Virus record (IMG/VR): IMGVR_UViG_3300035172_000274
Coordinates: 1 to 46,083 of that record
Length of the DNA: 46,083 nt
Origin: a virus
Reading direction: 5' to 3' (one strand)
Shown: positions 37,568 to 45,319 of the stretch, piece after piece
How the letters are laid out: every line of letters starts with the position of its first letter
Numbering within the stretch: the first letter of the stretch is position 1
The notes under the pieces: model-generated
Databases searched by the model: none
The model's input: the letters and a program-made list of their open reading frames with translations, nothing else
Told to the model about the DNA's origin: nothing
Program-made: the position numbers and the translations under genes

Positions 37568-38592
37568 TAGGGATTCGTCCTCGACCTGACGGTGAATATT
37601 GCTCCGCACATCGTCGGGTAAACCTTCATGAAGAATTGCTGTCCATAAAAAGTTGTGTTCAGGAGAGCGAAGTCTGGGTTGTCCAGAATCCTCTGTGGGA
37701 TTGTGAAGCCTTCCGATACTGAGCCGACACCTTTGCTGGTTTGTAGCCACCCTGCTTGCCCGGCTATTCCCTGAGATGAAGCCCTTAGGTTCAGAACCAA
37801 ACAATGGGCCGCATATAGCAAGACTCCCTCGTTGTAGGAACCAGTCGTACAAAAGAGGTCCTGGTTAACGAAGCAGGTGGCCTGAGTAATGGCCTTGCTG
37901 ATGTCGATGTCCATTACCTGCGAATTCAAAGTCCCATATGGGAAATCCCTGTAGAACCAAGACTTGAAGCCCTGCACGCTGATTGTCGGGTCCGGGCACA
38001 TCGGAAGCGGTTGCTGATTGTGGCTCAGGTTGATGACCACATCTGAACCCAAAAGCTCAGCAGCCAAAACCGTATGGCCAGAATCCGTATAAGGAATCGT
38101 TTGGATAATGACGAAAGGCACGTCTGGCATCAAAGGCCCTAAGACTTGATAAAGGCCGTTGTCGACTTCGACAAGGTTCATCGGAGAACTGGCCAAAAGT
38201 GAGCCATCCGGCAAAAAGAAGTTTGCAACCGGGAAAAGCCCTTCGGTGCCGTCCCCGTATTGTGCGACCGCAGGGATGGGGGTATTGACCGTCGTTCCGC
38301 CTGATTGGGCAAGAGTGAGAGTAAAGACCTGCGCTTCAATATATGAATCGCTTGGGGTGGTGTAGCCAGAGTCATCGAAGGACTCGGCCTGCACGGTGAT
38401 AAAAGTGACGTTTGGCATCTGAAGGCTTGTATTTAAATACAGGCCGTTCGAAACATGCGAGAGGGCGAAAGGAGAACCAACAACTAGACTGCCGTCCGGG
38501 TTATAGACGTTGGCCCTGACAAATTTGTTCGTCGCACCGTTACCCAATTGTGCGAAGACAGGAATCGTCTCATTTATGGCAATAAGCGGCAT
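37567..38592 (-). CDS. DUF4054 head-tail adaptor with duplicated N-terminal beta domains
   Basis: 341 residues, about 200 more than the usual DUF4054 adaptor. The adaptor is the C-terminal part (VQGFKSWFYRDFPYGTLN, VMDIDISKAITQATCFVNQD, then GVLLYAAHCLVLNLRASS and ILDNPDFALLNTTFYGQQFF). The first 190 residues are two tandem copies of one beta domain: INETIPVFAQLGNGATNKFV with YNPDGSLVVGSPFALSHVSN, and VNTPIPAVAQYGDGTEGLFP with FLPDGSLLASSPMNLVEVDN. The extra domains should project around the neck. Confidence 0.8.
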   Translation of the reverse strand: MPLIAINETIPVFAQLGNGATNKFVRANVYNPDGSLVVGSPFALSHVSNGLYLNTSLQMPNVTFITVQAESFDDSGYTTPSDSYIEAQVFTLTLAQSGGTTVNTPIPAVAQYGDGTEGLFPVANFFLPDGSLLASSPMNLVEVDNGLYQVLGPLMPDVPFVIIQTIPYTDSGHTVLAAELLGSDVVINLSHNQQPLPMCPDPTISVQGFKSWFYRDFPYGTLNSQVMDIDISKAITQATCFVNQDLFCTTGSYNEGVLLYAAHCLVLNLRASSQGIAGQAGWLQTSKGVGSVSEGFTIPQRILDNPDFALLNTTFYGQQFFMKVYPTMCGAIFTVRSRTNP

Positions 38593-38601
38593 AAACTCTC
38601 C

Positions 38602-39429
38602 CTAGTGCGGCAATGAACCCGAAAATGTCGGGGTCCCGAGCGCTGTCCCAGTATTGCTATTACCGCTGGCATCCGCAACGGATCCGGTATTCGAGTCCGG
38701 TGGTGCCACCATTGGAAAAAATAAGGCCACGTTCCCAGAGGAGGAGTAACTCCCACTGTTCACTCTTGGGTCATGTGGTGTCCCAGAATTATACAGAGCA
38801 GTAATTGCAGCTGCTGACAAAACAACGTTCCACACTGTGGGCCAATAGGCGCTGCCTGCATAAGGCCAAAAAATACTGGAATTAGTAAATCTTCCAGCGA
38901 CAGTTATGCCGTTTCCAGTGGATGGGCAAAGTGTTGTGATGCTGTTGTTTTGAATCGTCTGAGGGGATGGATCGACTACTCCATCCTTGTATATCTTGAC
39001 CGTTCCGCTAGCGAAGCTAGTGGTGATCATATGCCAGTTGCCGTCGTTTATCGCGGTGGAGCTCCCGTACCATGCGAGCTGACTACCTAGCAGACAATCC
39101 TGAGAATACAGAATTTCGAAACACCCAGTGGTAGAGCAACCGTTTTTACTGGAAAAAACCCATCCCCAGTTCGTCGACCCAGCATGGCTTTCCGCCTTTG
39201 CCACGAACGCCCCAGGGCTTCCAGGAGAAGTATACTTCACCCAAACATTTATCGTTATGTTGTTGGTGATTGTTTCTGAGACAGAGTCAGCAGTCGTCAC
39301 CCATTGGGTGCTTCCATTAGTGAGCAGCGAATAAGATGCTCCACCAGTGGGGATGAAGTACCAATTTGCCGCGACCGTGGAGAAGAGAAGTGACGCGACA
39401 ATAAAAAACGATGTGAGAGTCTTTTTCAT
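38602..39429 (-). CDS. Secreted LamG/concanavalin A-like lectin protein
   Basis: 275 residues. Signal peptide MKKTLTSFFIVASLLFSTVAA. A LamG-like domain follows: ITINVWVKYTSPGSPGAFVA, WHMITTSFASGTVKIYKDGV and, near the end, a segment with SGNVALFFPM, SVADASGNSNTGT. Such domains bind glycans. Encoded directly after a long secreted fibre-like protein (TAATG overlap), inside the structural operon. Either exported to the cell surface or a virion fibre whose leader has another role. Confidence 0.75.
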   Translation of the reverse strand: MKKTLTSFFIVASLLFSTVAANWYFIPTGGASYSLLTNGSTQWVTTADSVSETITNNITINVWVKYTSPGSPGAFVAKAESHAGSTNWGWVFSSKNGCSTTGCFEILYSQDCLLGSQLAWYGSSTAINDGNWHMITTSFASGTVKIYKDGVVDPSPQTIQNNSITTLCPSTGNGITVAGRFTNSSIFWPYAGSAYWPTVWNVVLSAAAITALYNSGTPHDPRVNSGSYSSSGNVALFFPMVAPPDSNTGSVADASGNSNTGTALGTPTFSGSLPH

Positions 39430-41153
39430 TAGTTTCTAGTTGTTTGCACAGTGAACGCTAGGTCAAGGCATGCCGAGTTTGAAGTAGTCACCATCGTCAA
39501 CTGGTCATCAGCCACCATGGCGTTAGCCGCCGTGCAGGTGGTGTCTCCCGGCGTGGACGTCACAGAAATCGCCGAGCAACTGGTGATAGAAGTACTTCCG
39601 ATCTTCAAATTCACAGTGACCGTGCCGCTAGTGTTACAGACGATGTTGATCTTATCGACCGTGCGCGCGTAACGCGCCTTATCGACAAGGACATAGGTCT
39701 TGTTGGCCACCGTCTCGACTTGGCCGTTTATTTCATCTACCCAAATTTTAACTATCCAACCGTAAACCTTATTGAATGCGGTCAATATGGTATCGGAAGC
39801 AGTAACGGTACCAGATCCTGAGGAGAATCCGGTAAGTGCCTGACCAGTGACGGAAGCGTTTGTGAGAGTCGCGGCCACGGAACCTGGACCGGATGCTGTG
39901 ACGTCCCCGGTGAGGGCTGTGATGTAATTACCTGTCGCTTGCTTACCGTTTATCTGGGACTGAATCCCGGAAGTGACTCCGCTTACGTATCCCAATTCTG
40001 TAGAAGTGACACTGGAGGAAGAAATATTTTTCGAGCTATCCGCAACCAAAGCTGTAGAAGCTGTTAAAGAACTCTGAGTGATTGTTCCGGTAACAGATAG
40101 ACCCGACGTCCCATAGGATGCGTTAGCCGGCATCAACCAATGTTTGTCCCATTGTCCGGCTGCAAACGAAATAGATGTTGTGATCACCTTGACGTAGGAA
40201 CCGGCAGTCATTGTGAAAAGCGTGGAGGCGGTATTGTCTTTGACGGTGACCACGCCACTCGCGTTGTTGTTAAGCTCAAATTCCCAGCCAATCGCCAATG
40301 TTGTTGCATCAGGAAGAACCACAGAACAGGAACCAGATCCGCTTGAAAAAACCTGGATTTTACTGGAAGCGGCACTGAGAGTAATGGTCCCGCTGCAGGC
40401 ATTACCAGTGGAAACATTGACCGTATTGTTGGATACGAAATTACCGTTCGAATCCCTTTTTACTATTGTCGAAACAGTGTTTATAGAAGTCGCGGCGTTG
40501 GCGGCAAGTTCAGCGGAATGGACATTCGCAGCGCTAGAACCACCTATACTATTTACGGTAGCCGAAGCTGAACCTGGGCCAGAGGCAGACACGTCGCTTG
40601 TTAGGGCAGTGATATAGCTTCCGGCCGCCTGTTTACCGTTGAAAGTCGTGAAATCTGCCGAAGCTAAGCACCCAGCCTGAGACCCGGAGGCAACCTGACA
40701 GGCGAGGGCATTTGAGGAATAAGTGAGAGGCGAGGAAACAGTGGAACTTATTAGTTTTTTACTCGCGTTGAAACCTGGAAGTGTGCTCGCCGTGACGGAA
40801 GAAGAGGTGAGAGAGGCTACGCTCAAATTCCCAGAACCATCCGTCGTCGCCGTATCTCCACCGAAGGAGCCCAAATTATTGTACTGAATCTGTCCGTTCG
40901 TTCCTCCCGGATTACTTCCAGCGCCACCGGAGGAGTGAAAATTGATAGTCTTGGTGGAAGAATTACCGGTGATGGTCACCGAATTATCGAGGCTCGTGAA
41001 ATTGAGCGTATCGTTCGCTCCGGAAGCTGCGGGATTCGTGCCATTAGGGACCACAATGGTCTTGAAGTTATTAACCTTGGGATTGATGTTCTCTCCGTTC
41101 GTCGAACCCATAAAGAGGGTCAGCGAGACGCAAAGCGCTTTGAAGAAGTTCAT
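39429..41153 (-). CDS. Long secreted fibre-like protein with repeats
   Basis: 574 residues. Signal peptide MNFFKALCVSLTLFMGSTNG, then a Ser/Thr/Gly/Ala-rich beta fibre. A repeat occurs twice: GKQAAGSYITALTSDVSASG with PGSASATV, and GKQATGNYITALTGDVTASG with PGSVAATL; paired beta-helix-like segments follow each. The C terminus is Cys-containing beta sequence (INIVCNTSGTVTVNLKIGS). I recall the ITALTGDVTASGPGS motif from surface proteins of Bdellovibrio relatives. AGGGGAAAA lies before ATG 41153. Confidence 0.75.
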   Translation of the reverse strand: MNFFKALCVSLTLFMGSTNGENINPKVNNFKTIVVPNGTNPAASGANDTLNFTSLDNSVTITGNSSTKTINFHSSGGAGSNPGGTNGQIQYNNLGSFGGDTATTDGSGNLSVASLTSSSVTASTLPGFNASKKLISSTVSSPLTYSSNALACQVASGSQAGCLASADFTTFNGKQAAGSYITALTSDVSASGPGSASATVNSIGGSSAANVHSAELAANAATSINTVSTIVKRDSNGNFVSNNTVNVSTGNACSGTITLSAASSKIQVFSSGSGSCSVVLPDATTLAIGWEFELNNNASGVVTVKDNTASTLFTMTAGSYVKVITTSISFAAGQWDKHWLMPANASYGTSGLSVTGTITQSSLTASTALVADSSKNISSSSVTSTELGYVSGVTSGIQSQINGKQATGNYITALTGDVTASGPGSVAATLTNASVTGQALTGFSSGSGTVTASDTILTAFNKVYGWIVKIWVDEINGQVETVANKTYVLVDKARYARTVDKINIVCNTSGTVTVNLKIGSTSITSCSAISVTSTPGDTTCTAANAMVADDQLTMVTTSNSACLDLAFTVQTTRN

Positions 41154-41161
41154 TTTTTCCC

Positions 41162-42196
41162 CTAGTGAATTCTAGACGGACTCAGTTTCTGAATCGCCCA
41201 GCTCGCGAATTCCTCTGGAGCCGGCAACCAGCATAACAGTTTCTCTGGATCTACTTTATCGAAGGCTATGCCCTCTAAATTATTCGGCGCGACATTCCTA
41301 TTAACCCAATCGCCTCCGCGGGACAGGTTTTGCATCCTCCAAGCCCATTCTCCCCCATTTCTCCAATGGTAGATATGATCTGGGTGTCGAACTGTAGAGA
41401 CAAAGCCTATCCACGCGTTTCCTGAAGATGCTAAATGCACGGGCATCGAGTCATTGGACAAAAGCACCCTGGCGGTCTGAAGGACTGCCGTTGTCTCCAT
41501 CAGGGTCAGTTTATCCCGCAAATCGAGGCATCCCAGAGCATTCACGGGAACTGTTCCTCGTTCCGGATATAGGCTGTTGTTTCCGATAAGAACTGGACGC
41601 ATTCCGCAAGCCATCAAATACGTCAACACAGTGTCCCACCAATCCTTGGGGAACGTCTTCGACTGCCAGCTCCGCCCGGGATGAACCACGACGTCGGTAG
41701 TGGAATCGATTAGGGATAGGGCCTTGGTTTTTTCTTTCGCGTCCGGAACCAATTTTATGCATCGATCTGCACAAGGTAGCTGACTTCGAAACATCGTCAT
41801 CGAGACATAGTCCACGCAATGGCAAAGCGGATGCGCGACGAACTCGGACTGAAGATGATCGTGGTCTTCGAGAGTATGGAAAACGAAGTAACCAGCATCC
41901 AGGGGTTTTTCCTTTTTCCCATCGTAAACATGTACGAATGGTATGTGCCTGAATAGATCAGGGAAGTCCGTGACCAAAGATATTGCGCTATCCTCGAAAT
42001 GGGACACCGCATATCTGAAAGACGGTTCCGCACAGACAATATCGCCCAGGCCGCCGGCTGTGCGGAAAAGCAGATTTTTCTCCGTGCGTCTTTGAATGGA
42101 CAGATTCAAACGAAACGACGGCAATAGCATAGACGGCAGCAGTATTTGAGCGTCTGGATCGAGAGGTTTTCCCGTTGGATTGTTGATCAGTCCCAT
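41162..42196 (-). CDS. GT9 (heptosyltransferase-like) glycosyltransferase
   Basis: 344 residues from ATG 42196. GT-B fold: FRTAGGLGDIVCAEPSFRYA near the N terminus, and in the C-terminal half VVVHPGRSWQSKTFPKDWWD, TLMETTAVLQTARVLLSNDS and MPVHLASSGN, the GT9 nucleotide-sugar motifs. It is out of place between the major capsid and fibre genes. ATG 42196 lies directly after an intrinsic terminator and has no ribosome binding site, so expression should be low; ATG 42133 is a later option. Acceptor unknown: virion protein, host LPS or DNA-linked sugar. Confidence 0.75.
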   Translation of the reverse strand: MGLINNPTGKPLDPDAQILLPSMLLPSFRLNLSIQRRTEKNLLFRTAGGLGDIVCAEPSFRYAVSHFEDSAISLVTDFPDLFRHIPFVHVYDGKKEKPLDAGYFVFHTLEDHDHLQSEFVAHPLCHCVDYVSMTMFRSQLPCADRCIKLVPDAKEKTKALSLIDSTTDVVVHPGRSWQSKTFPKDWWDTVLTYLMACGMRPVLIGNNSLYPERGTVPVNALGCLDLRDKLTLMETTAVLQTARVLLSNDSMPVHLASSGNAWIGFVSTVRHPDHIYHWRNGGEWAWRMQNLSRGGDWVNRNVAPNNLEGIAFDKVDPEKLLCWLPAPEEFASWAIQKLSPSRIH

Positions 42197-42232
42197 AAAC
42201 AAAAAAGGGAAGGAGGTCTGCGCCTCCCTCCC
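42197..42232 (-). terminator. Intrinsic terminator after the major capsid gene
   Basis: On the minus strand GGGAGGGAGG pairs with CCTCCTTCCC (ten pairs, one G-T) around CGCAGA and is followed by TTTTTTGTTT. It ends the strong capsid transcript and probably lowers expression of the GT9 and fibre genes that follow on the same strand. Confidence 0.85.
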
Positions 42233-42262
42233 CTTCAACCCCAATTGCACTAACCCCGAAAT

Positions 42263-43300
42263 TTACGTGTACTGATAGTACAGAATTTCAGTGGGTCGTA
42301 AAGCCAATACTCCCGTAAACTGGCCGTAACCAACGTTCTGGAACTGGAAATTATTGATCGAGTTCGCAAGGCTGTTGGTGTAATCGACCGGGATGCTCAT
42401 GCGAAGAGAATCCTCAACTGAGTTATACAGCGCGTAGCACTGCTTCCCAATGATTCCGGTGTTGTAAGCCTCATCCCCGTATGCGCATGGCAAGAGCTTA
42501 AAGTTCCGGTTTCCGGTCATGACCTGGAAGGTCTCCAGCATCAACTGCATTTTCGACTTGATCGGATAGGTATCCGAAGAAGGCGCTGCCAACCCTAGAT
42601 AGTCACTCTCCGGGATCACGAAGTGCGTGGGCCAGGCGGTCCGTGCGCAGTTCGAACGATAGTCATTCAAGACGTTCTCGATGAAGATCGACAGATTCGC
42701 CGAGCTCAAACCGCTCAAGGGAGCAGTGATTCGAGTCGTATTGATGGTGACTCCGGACTGATTCAACAGACCGAGAGCCGGACTGGGCGTCGCCGCAGTC
42801 AGACCAAGGAACGCGACCTTTTGAATACCGAGGTCCCAGTTCTCTTTACGCGAACGCTCGCGAGCAGTGACCAAGTCCCAGTTACCTGAACGCGCGGCTT
42901 GTTCTAGCTCGAACAATGACCAGCCGAGTTCTTTTGCCCAGTTAATGACTGGAATATTGATACTCGACACGGCCGCTTCGACCTGCGCCAAACGGGCGTT
43001 ATTCGCACCCATGTTCATGACGCCGGTTGCGAAATCGTCCGATACGTTGAAAGAAGTGTAATTGGTCAGATTACTGGACCAGGCACCTTCTCCGACAACC
43101 ATCGGAATATAGTCTGCGGGTGGAATTCGAAAGAACTTTTGCTCAATGACCCGCTTCATGATCGTGGTCAAAGAGGTGATGTTAATTTCGAATCCCAGAG
43201 CGTTAGCGAGGCGTTGATTAACCTCGACGACGCGTTTTTCGCGGGCGTTCAGAATTACTTCTGTTTTCCCGTCGTTGTAGAAAATCTTCTGGTGTTGCAT
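42263..43300 (-). CDS. Major capsid protein (DUF2184 family)
   Basis: 345 residues, with HK97-like plan: N-terminal helix (VVEVNQRLANALGFEINITS), VVGEGAWSSNLTNYTSFNV, a spine helix region (NWAKELGWSLFELEQAARSG), AFLGLTAATPSPALGLLNQS with the P-loop-like turn, and the C-terminal LANSINNFQFQNVGYGQFTG then VLALRPTEILYYQ. This matches DUF2184-type capsid proteins of myophages. It follows the decoration protein gene and is closed by a strong terminator. Confidence 0.85.
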   Translation of the reverse strand: MQHQKIFYNDGKTEVILNAREKRVVEVNQRLANALGFEINITSLTTIMKRVIEQKFFRIPPADYIPMVVGEGAWSSNLTNYTSFNVSDDFATGVMNMGANNARLAQVEAAVSSINIPVINWAKELGWSLFELEQAARSGNWDLVTARERSRKENWDLGIQKVAFLGLTAATPSPALGLLNQSGVTINTTRITAPLSGLSSANLSIFIENVLNDYRSNCARTAWPTHFVIPESDYLGLAAPSSDTYPIKSKMQLMLETFQVMTGNRNFKLLPCAYGDEAYNTGIIGKQCYALYNSVEDSLRMSIPVDYTNSLANSINNFQFQNVGYGQFTGVLALRPTEILYYQYT

Positions 43301-43325
43301 TTGATTTTATCCCCCAGTTTGCAAT

Positions 43326-44105
43326 TTAAGAAACGATGTAGCCCGGCGACGATAAGAAGATCCGTACCAGATTGCCTTGGCTAACCGTATCCAAGGCGAA
43401 ACCCACCTTGGGAAGTCCGCCAGAACCCACGGCCGGAATAACTCCGCCGACTACTCCGCCAGCTACGCCAGCAGGAAGACTTGTGACCTCTTGGCCGCGA
43501 TTAATAGCCAGGGCAGCCAGTAAGTACATGACGTTGCCGCGCATGGAAATTTCTAAATTTGCGCCAGGAGCAAACGACTGATCCTTAATGCTGAAATTCA
43601 CAAATCCCGCAACCACATCAGAAGTGGCCGTGGAGGGCAGAACCATCGGAGTTCCGTTGGCTACCGTGCTCCAGTAAACAGCTTGTCCAGCGACGAGGTT
43701 ACCCGATCCAGCTGGGTCATACCGAACTTCCAGTGTATCGCCATTGAACATTTGATCGAGCTGACCAAGGACGGGCGCCATCGCAAATTGGTTGAGCGCC
43801 TGATTGGCCAATGCCGTTGTGGTAACTACCAACTGAGAGGTCGTAACCGAAGCGGGCGTTGCCGCGCTGTCGATGGCGATCACCTTGTAGTAGTAAATCA
43901 CTCCTGGGACTAGACCCGTATCATTCAGAGCCAAACTCGTGGCACCTGAAAGTAAATTCCCTGCGCCTGGCGAGAAACTTGTCGTGGTCGACCGATACCA
44001 TTGATATGCGTACGGGGTCGTGCCGCCTGTGGCGGCAGTCGATAATAGGCTGTCGACTGTTTGTCCTACGGAAACTTGGCTTAGTGAACCGGCTGCTAAT
44101 CCCAT
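43326..44105 (-). CDS. Head decoration-like protein with N-terminal Ig/FN3-like domain
   Basis: 259 residues. The first 95 residues (GTTPYAYQWYRSTTTSFS, LVPGVIYYYKVIAIDSAATP, ASVTTSQLVVTT) copy the added domain on the sheath. The remaining 160 residues look like a capsid decoration or cement protein encoded just before the major capsid gene (FNGDTLEVRYDPAGSGNLVA, GNVMYLLAALAINRGQEVTS, VRIFLSSPG). The Ig-like domain should stand out from the capsid surface. Confidence 0.75.
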   Translation of the reverse strand: MGLAAGSLSQVSVGQTVDSLLSTAATGGTTPYAYQWYRSTTTSFSPGAGNLLSGATSLALNDTGLVPGVIYYYKVIAIDSAATPASVTTSQLVVTTTALANQALNQFAMAPVLGQLDQMFNGDTLEVRYDPAGSGNLVAGQAVYWSTVANGTPMVLPSTATSDVVAGFVNFSIKDQSFAPGANLEISMRGNVMYLLAALAINRGQEVTSLPAGVAGGVVGGVIPAVGSGGLPKVGFALDTVSQGNLVRIFLSSPGYIVS

Positions 44106-44125
44106 GATTATCTCCTTTTAAAAAT

Positions 44126-45319
44126 TTAGTTGGAACCGTATCGCGCTTTGCCGCGAGAGACCTTATCCAAATCGATCTTGGTGGCTTGCTCGCGAATGGC
44201 CGTTTGAGGGGCATTCTTCAAAACGTCAAACCAAAGACTTTCTTTGGAGTTTTGGGTCTTTTCAAAATCGTCCGGCTTATCAGCGACTGCTTCCTTGTCA
44301 GGCATTTCATCGTTGGCCTTTTTGGATTCTGCGGATTTTTCTGCAGCCTCTGCTTCCTCTACCGACTTATGACCCTCTTCTTTACCGGCTTGAGGAGCTT
44401 TTGACTCCATGTTCATTTTCATTGCACTGTAGTCTTCGTTGAGCTTCAAATGCTTTGCAACGAGATCGTTAAGCTTCATCTTCTCCTCGCCAACCATTAC
44501 ATGATGGTCGAGGTTGGCCATGACGTGGCTCCCAGCATCTTCTACCTCGGGAACGACTTTCTCGCCTTTCTCTTCCTTTGGCTTTCGTTCAGCATCAGCA
44601 TCTGACTGCATCTTCTCTGGCTTGTTCACAGACTTGATGGCTTCCATTTCATCCACGTCGTTGATTAATTGAGAGATGGTCACTTCTCTTTTGCTCTTGG
44701 GGAGAACTACGGTGAGGTTTTCCAAATCTTGATTTTCTACTTTTGATTTTTTGAAGAAGCTAAGCACTGATCGCTCTCCTTTTGAATTTGCAAATTTCTT
44801 GAGCTCTTGCTCTTTGCGTTCATTGTACGCTTTGAAATCTTCCGGGGTGTAAACAACCGACTCATCGTAACGGGGGTTGGGCACAATTGCCAAGTGCTCG
44901 TATTCTCCCATTGTAACTTCTTTTTGGTATTCGGCACCATGCCAAAATCCACCAGGGCCGAAGGACTTTGGCATATATGCGTTAGATAGCCTCCAACCAT
45001 TGCGGATAGCTTCGTGTCCACGATCCGAGACTACGAGGAACTCCACCCAATGCTTGCCATCGGCTTTGTTGAAGAAGGACTTCACCACATATCCATCGGC
45101 TTCCATTTGAATGTTTCGGAGGTCCACTTCTTCAACGTGCTTCACGTAAACAGGGCGTCCTTCGAAGGATGGGTCCATCTTCTTTATCGTCGATTCATTA
45201 ATTAGAATGACGAGTGGATCAGTGCCAATTTCTTTATATTCAGCGATTCCCTCGGACATGTGCAGACCGAAGTACCTCTTTGGAGGCTCTGTCGCGTTTT
45301 TTAGTTTTTTTTCACTCAT
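44126..45319 (-). CDS. Prohead protease (DUF2213) with scaffold domain
   Basis: 397 residues. The N-terminal 165 residues match DUF2213 (FEGRPVYVKHVEEVDLRNIQ, GRPVYVKH; YMPKSFGPGGFWHGAEYQKE with the serine protease-like region, EYEHLAIVPNPRYDESVVYT). The rest is Glu/Lys/Ala-rich and helical, a scaffold. The last residues, DKVSRGKARYGSN, recur at the start of the gene at 4164. It overlaps the Mu F-like gene end by eight bases. Confidence 0.8.
   Translation of the reverse strand: MSEKKLKNATEPPKRYFGLHMSEGIAEYKEIGTDPLVILINESTIKKMDPSFEGRPVYVKHVEEVDLRNIQMEADGYVVKSFFNKADGKHWVEFLVVSDRGHEAIRNGWRLSNAYMPKSFGPGGFWHGAEYQKEVTMGEYEHLAIVPNPRYDESVVYTPEDFKAYNERKEQELKKFANSKGERSVLSFFKKSKVENQDLENLTVVLPKSKREVTISQLINDVDEMEAIKSVNKPEKMQSDADAERKPKEEKGEKVVPEVEDAGSHVMANLDHHVMVGEEKMKLNDLVAKHLKLNEDYSAMKMNMESKAPQAGKEEGHKSVEEAEAAEKSAESKKANDEMPDKEAVADKPDDFEKTQNSKESLWFDVLKNAPQTAIREQATKIDLDKVSRGKARYGSN

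Noticed and set aside
40213-40617. Long plus-strand frame inside the secreted fibre gene
   Set aside because: Antisense to a coherent fibre protein with signal peptide and repeats; hydrophobic, Leu/Val/Thr-rich content is what antisense of Ser/Thr-rich coding gives.
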